Source: Mycobacterium seoulense (GTDB lineage Bacteria > Actinomycetota > Actinomycetes > Mycobacteriales > Mycobacteriaceae). From it: a stretch of 64,000 bases of DNA. The stretch is taken from contig NZ_AP022582.1 in the NCBI RefSeq assembly GCF_010731595.1, forward strand, positions 1,426,001 to 1,490,000, written 5' to 3'. Under the pieces are notes generated by a model that worked only from the letters and a program-made list of their open reading frames with translations, had not been told where the DNA came from and ran no database searches. This document shows positions 61,390 through 64,000 of the stretch, in pieces. The position numbers were made by a program, and so were the translations under genes. Within the stretch, counting starts at the first letter, position 1. The number at the start of each line of letters is the position of its first letter.

Positions 61390-63159
61390 TTAAGCGGGCG
61401 GCAGCTGCCGCGGGCCCGCGGGTGAGTCGAGCTCGGCCGGTCCGTCCCGCCTGGTCAATTCCGGATCGTGTCGGCGCTGCGACGCGCCCAGCGACGGGGC
61501 GAGTGGCTCTTGGCCGCCCGAGCGACCCTGGGGCACGGCGGTGCGGTCTACGCGCGACGAGTTGACGAATCCTGGTGCGGGGGAGGGGGATTCGCCGGCC
61601 GTGGCGGCGGGACGGGTGTGCCGCTCGCCGGGGTCGGAGGTTTCGGAGTCCGTGGTGACCCTGTGCGTGCGTCGCAGGGCGAACGTGATCTCCTCGACCT
61701 CTTCGAAGACGTGACGCGCGGTGCGCAGCGGCGCGGTCGTGGAGTCGAGCACCCGCGCCACGAACGGCGGTACCAGCGGGCGAACCCACCGCGCCGCGGC
61801 CTTGGTGGCGTCGGGAATCGAGGGAATGAGCGACGCGCCACGGTCTTCGCGCGGCGCGACCTCGCGCTGGACGGGCGCCGGCAAGTTCTCGGCGCCGGGG
61901 GCCTGCGCCGGGGCGGGCAGGCCGAGGAGCGCCCGGCTGGCGGCCTCCGCTTCGGCGGCGATCGGCAGGTAGACGTCCTCGGCGGCCGGCTCGAAAGCGC
62001 GTTGCGACGGCGCAGGCACCGGTGGCTCGAATGCCTCCTCGATTCGCCGGCGTTGCTGCTCGCGGTCGATCTCGGTCTGCGCCTCGATCGCCATCCGGGC
62101 CTGGGTGAGTTGGTGCTCGGCCCACATGATCTCGGCTTCGCGGCGGACCTCGGCCCGCTTGATCGCGATCGCGGTGTCGGCTTCGAGCTCCGCGCGTTCG
62201 CGCTCGGCGCGCGCCGCCGCGTGGCGATCGTGAGAGGTCTCTGGGCGCCACCGCCCGAGGATCAGCGGCAGGAGGTAGAGCAGCACGCAGAACGCGATCG
62301 TCATCAGCCGCAACGTCAGCGCCCCCAAGGCGGCGGAGGTCAGGTCGTTCAGGGCGACCCAGCGCGCGCCGAGGCCACGATCGGCGTGCGCGACCACACC
62401 GTGGCGGGCCTCGTCGAGCGCTTGCTGCTCGCGGGAGATCTGGGCGTCCAACTCGGGCGCTTGGCGGTCGCGGGCCGCGAGCGCATTGTCCAGTTCGCGT
62501 TGGGCGTCCGCCAGAAGCTCATTGGCCGTTCGTGTTTCGGGTCCCGCACCGGGAACACCGGTGATCCGGGTTTGCGGGCAGGCGGGGCTGGGATGGTATT
62601 CGCAGCGGGCCACGACCAGGGCCTGATCCTGCTGCTGGTGAGCCCGGTCGACGGCGCTGTCGAGCGCGGCGCGCGCGTCCCTGGTCTGTTGCAGCGACGC
62701 CGACGCCTGCGCGACCGCCGGCGCCGAGGCGGCATTGCGCAGGGCGCGTTCGTCGAGGTGGTGGTCGATCGAGCCCGACAGCAGGACGATGGCGGCCAGT
62801 TCGCCCACGACGGCGCCGAGCGCGGCGGCGACCACCGCGCGCGCTGCGAGCCCGGCCCGGCCCCCGTTGAACCCGGCGGCGGTGGCGCGGGTGACCGCGC
62901 CGACCAGCAGGCCGAACACCAGGGTCAGCGGCAGGGCGGAAAGGAGCGACCAGCGAGTCGACTCGCTCACGGCCAGGGTCGCGACGAGCCAGGCCAGCAC
63001 CGCCCCGAACAACACCACCGCGCCGACCCCGGTTTCGGCGGCGTGACCGGAGCGCTCGCGGCGCTCAGCCGGCTCCCGCCGCTGCCCGCCGCCAAGCCAG
63101 TTGAGCACGCTCGCGGGCGACATCTGGGAGCCCCGCTCGGTGACTTTCTGGGCGCACAT
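61390..63159 (-). CDS. DUF4407 membrane protein with long cytoplasmic coiled coil
   Basis: A 589-aa protein: three N-terminal transmembrane helices (residues ~46-65, 72-92 and 105-128), a charged coiled coil (~145-265, with two cysteines in ARCEYHPSPACPQ), a fourth helix (~282-300, LMTIAFCVLLYLLPLIL), a second coiled coil (RAERERAELEADTAIAIKR) and a long Pro/Ala/Ser-rich disordered tail. The order matches DUF4407. ATG 63159 has GGGAGGTG upstream. The function is unknown. It converges on the PhlG-like gene with 16 bp between stops. Confidence 0.82.
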   Translation of the reverse strand: MCAQKVTERGSQMSPASVLNWLGGGQRREPAERRERSGHAAETGVGAVVLFGAVLAWLVATLAVSESTRWSLLSALPLTLVFGLLVGAVTRATAAGFNGGRAGLAARAVVAAALGAVVGELAAIVLLSGSIDHHLDERALRNAASAPAVAQASASLQQTRDARAALDSAVDRAHQQQDQALVVARCEYHPSPACPQTRITGVPGAGPETRTANELLADAQRELDNALAARDRQAPELDAQISREQQALDEARHGVVAHADRGLGARWVALNDLTSAALGALTLRLMTIAFCVLLYLLPLILGRWRPETSHDRHAAARAERERAELEADTAIAIKRAEVRREAEIMWAEHQLTQARMAIEAQTEIDREQQRRRIEEAFEPPVPAPSQRAFEPAAEDVYLPIAAEAEAASRALLGLPAPAQAPGAENLPAPVQREVAPREDRGASLIPSIPDATKAAARWVRPLVPPFVARVLDSTTAPLRTARHVFEEVEEITFALRRTHRVTTDSETSDPGERHTRPAATAGESPSPAPGFVNSSRVDRTAVPQGRSGGQEPLAPSLGASQRRHDPELTRRDGPAELDSPAGPRQLPPA

Positions 63160-63355
63160 CGAAAAACACCTCCCAAATCAACAAGCCTCCCAGGCCACCC
63201 CCCGTCGCATCGAATTGAAACCCCGCGCGTGTGGCGTGCTTCACAACGCGACCGGATCGCCGGCGAACCTGGAGGGCGAGCCTGGGGCCCCGATTTCGTG
63301 CGACGCGTGCAGATCAGCGACGGTTCCGGCGGCCGACATGAGACGGTATAAGTCT

Positions 63356-63913
63356 ATGGAGACTCACGATTATGTCACCTACGAAGAGTTCGGCCGCCGA
63401 TTCTTCGAGGTCGCTGTCACCCCCGAGCGTGTCGCCGCCGCATTCGCCGACATCGCCGGCAACGAGTTCGCCATGGAGCCCATAGCGCAGGGGCCCGGCG
63501 GGATCGCCAAAGTCAGCGCCAACGTCAAGATCCACGAACCCAAAGTCACGCGCCGCATCGGCGACAGCATCACGTTCGTCATCCACATCCCCCTGTCGAT
63601 CGACCTGCTGCTCGACCTGCGGCTCGACAAGCAGCGGTTCGTCGTCTCGGGCGACATTGCGTTGCGGGCCACGGCGCGAGCGGCCGAGCCGCTGCTGCTG
63701 ATCGTCGACGTCGCGAAACCGCGGCCCTCCGACATCACCGTCAACGTGTCATCGAAGTCCTTCCGCGGCGAGGTGTTGCGCATCCTCGCCGGCGTCGACG
63801 GCGAGATCCGCCGATTCGTCGCCCAGTACGTCGCCGAGGAGATCGACGCGCCGCAGTCCCAATCCGCGCAGGTGATCGACGTGGCACAGCAGTTGGCGCA
63901 GGCCTGGCCCTGA
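63356..63913 (+). CDS. Conserved hypothetical protein
   Basis: A 185-aa protein rich in beta-strand (VKIHEPKVTRRIGDSITFVI, DKQRFVVSGDIALRATARAA, LLLIVDVAKP) with a C-terminal amphipathic helical end (FVAQYVAEEIDAP). No signal peptide or cysteine. The pattern recalls a lipid-binding or SRPBCC-like sandwich but no family is recognised. ATG 63356 is used; ATG 63338 in the same frame would add six residues. TATAAG at 63347 lies too close to act as a leaderless -10 for ATG 63356, so the start is uncertain. Confidence 0.65.
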   Translation: METHDYVTYEEFGRRFFEVAVTPERVAAAFADIAGNEFAMEPIAQGPGGIAKVSANVKIHEPKVTRRIGDSITFVIHIPLSIDLLLDLRLDKQRFVVSGDIALRATARAAEPLLLIVDVAKPRPSDITVNVSSKSFRGEVLRILAGVDGEIRRFVAQYVAEEIDAPQSQSAQVIDVAQQLAQAWP

Positions 63914-64000
63914 CGCCCCGGCGCCGACGCGTAGCTGCGGCCATCCCCGGGTACCCCACGAATTGTCGTGCGCGGGCCGTACCGGCGCCGACCGCGATCA
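63914..64000. other. Window end, no supportable gene
   Basis: 87 bp after the last stop. A minus-strand frame (…FVGYPGMAAATRRRRGV) is open here but runs into the antisense of the preceding gene, so it cannot be called. A gene ending just outside the window remains possible. Confidence 0.4.

Noticed and set aside
61468..63351. 627-codon plus-strand frame opposite the DUF4407 gene
   Set aside because: The minus-strand product has membrane helices and coiled coils in family order; the plus frame is Arg/Gly-rich and starts nowhere sensible.
63741..63959. Minus-strand frame at the right edge
   Set aside because: Mostly antisense of the preceding gene; the part beyond it is too short to judge.

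Overview
The window is high-GC actinobacterial DNA and looks like a mycobacterium, most likely a slow-growing non-tuberculous species close to the M. avium complex. The signs are a 13E12-type DUF222/HNH protein, mycofactocin-type SDRs, a WS/DGAT acyltransferase, a cutinase, a Ddn-like F420 enzyme, a SHOCT membrane protein, a SigF-type sigma factor, many TetR regulators, and many genes that start 6-8 nt after a TAnnnT -10 box (leaderless mRNAs). No rRNA, tRNA, CRISPR array or intact insertion sequence was seen. Species-level placement is inference.

Layout. 0-2.4 kb: end of an SDR, a cytochrome b561-molybdopterin oxidoreductase fusion with a membrane partner, and a SHOCT protein. 2.5-3.3 kb: two tandem 102-aa secreted Cys proteins with near-identical leaderless promoters; the first is preceded by four TTCTTG-like boxes spaced exactly 11 bp. 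3.3-7.1 kb: acyl-CoA ligase, class II aldolase and ACMSD-like amidohydrolase. 7.2-12.5 kb: MarR regulator plus methyltransferase, nitronate monooxygenase, arylsulfatase and FAD monooxygenase. 12.6-15.4 kb: small secreted protein, SecD-P1-like lipoprotein, VOC protein, and a betaine-binding protein whose two halves are in swapped order. 15.6-24 kb: a TetR gene and a catabolic operon (P450, mycofactocin SDR, crotonase, double CaiB CoA-transferase, SDR, phosphotransferase); the TetR gene and the operon share a 17-bp upstream motif. 24-28.6 kb: 13E12 protein, DUF1214 protein, sulfotransferase and divergent TetR with a palindrome over its start.

28.6-34.1 kb is one minus-strand operon: TetR, P450, amidohydrolase, and two M24 'pita-bread' proteins, one with all five metal ligands and one with only the histidine. 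34.2-41.2 kb: F420 enzyme, DUF2231 protein, lipoprotein, sigma factor and SDR (each with a short upstream ORF whose stop overlaps the gene start), double YbjQ protein, SnoaL-like protein, cutinase and a membrane protein. 41.3-45.2 kb: TetR, D-aminoacylase-like amidohydrolase, TetR and methyltransferase.

45.2-56.2 kb is a large catabolic locus. A minus-strand eight-gene operon encodes a mycofactocin SDR, 2-oxoacid-dehydrogenase-type E1 alpha and beta, a free 78-aa lipoyl domain, a crotonase, an acyl-CoA ligase, a Rieske oxygenase and a KstD-like flavoprotein. A CoA-transferase and a second crotonase lie beside it. No E2 acyltransferase, E3 or Rieske reductase is present. All three crotonases in the window lack both catalytic glutamates of classical enoyl-CoA hydratase. 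56.3-64 kb: WS/DGAT, ANTAR protein, an IclR regulator divergent from a BBE-like flavoprotein and a PhlG-like C-C hydrolase, a DUF4407 membrane protein and a protein of unknown function.

Overall this is an accessory catabolic region in which P450, Rieske, SDR, CoA-ligase, CoA-transferase and crotonase modules, each beside its own regulator, probably degrade lipids, terpenoids or aromatics. The substrates cannot be read from the sequence.
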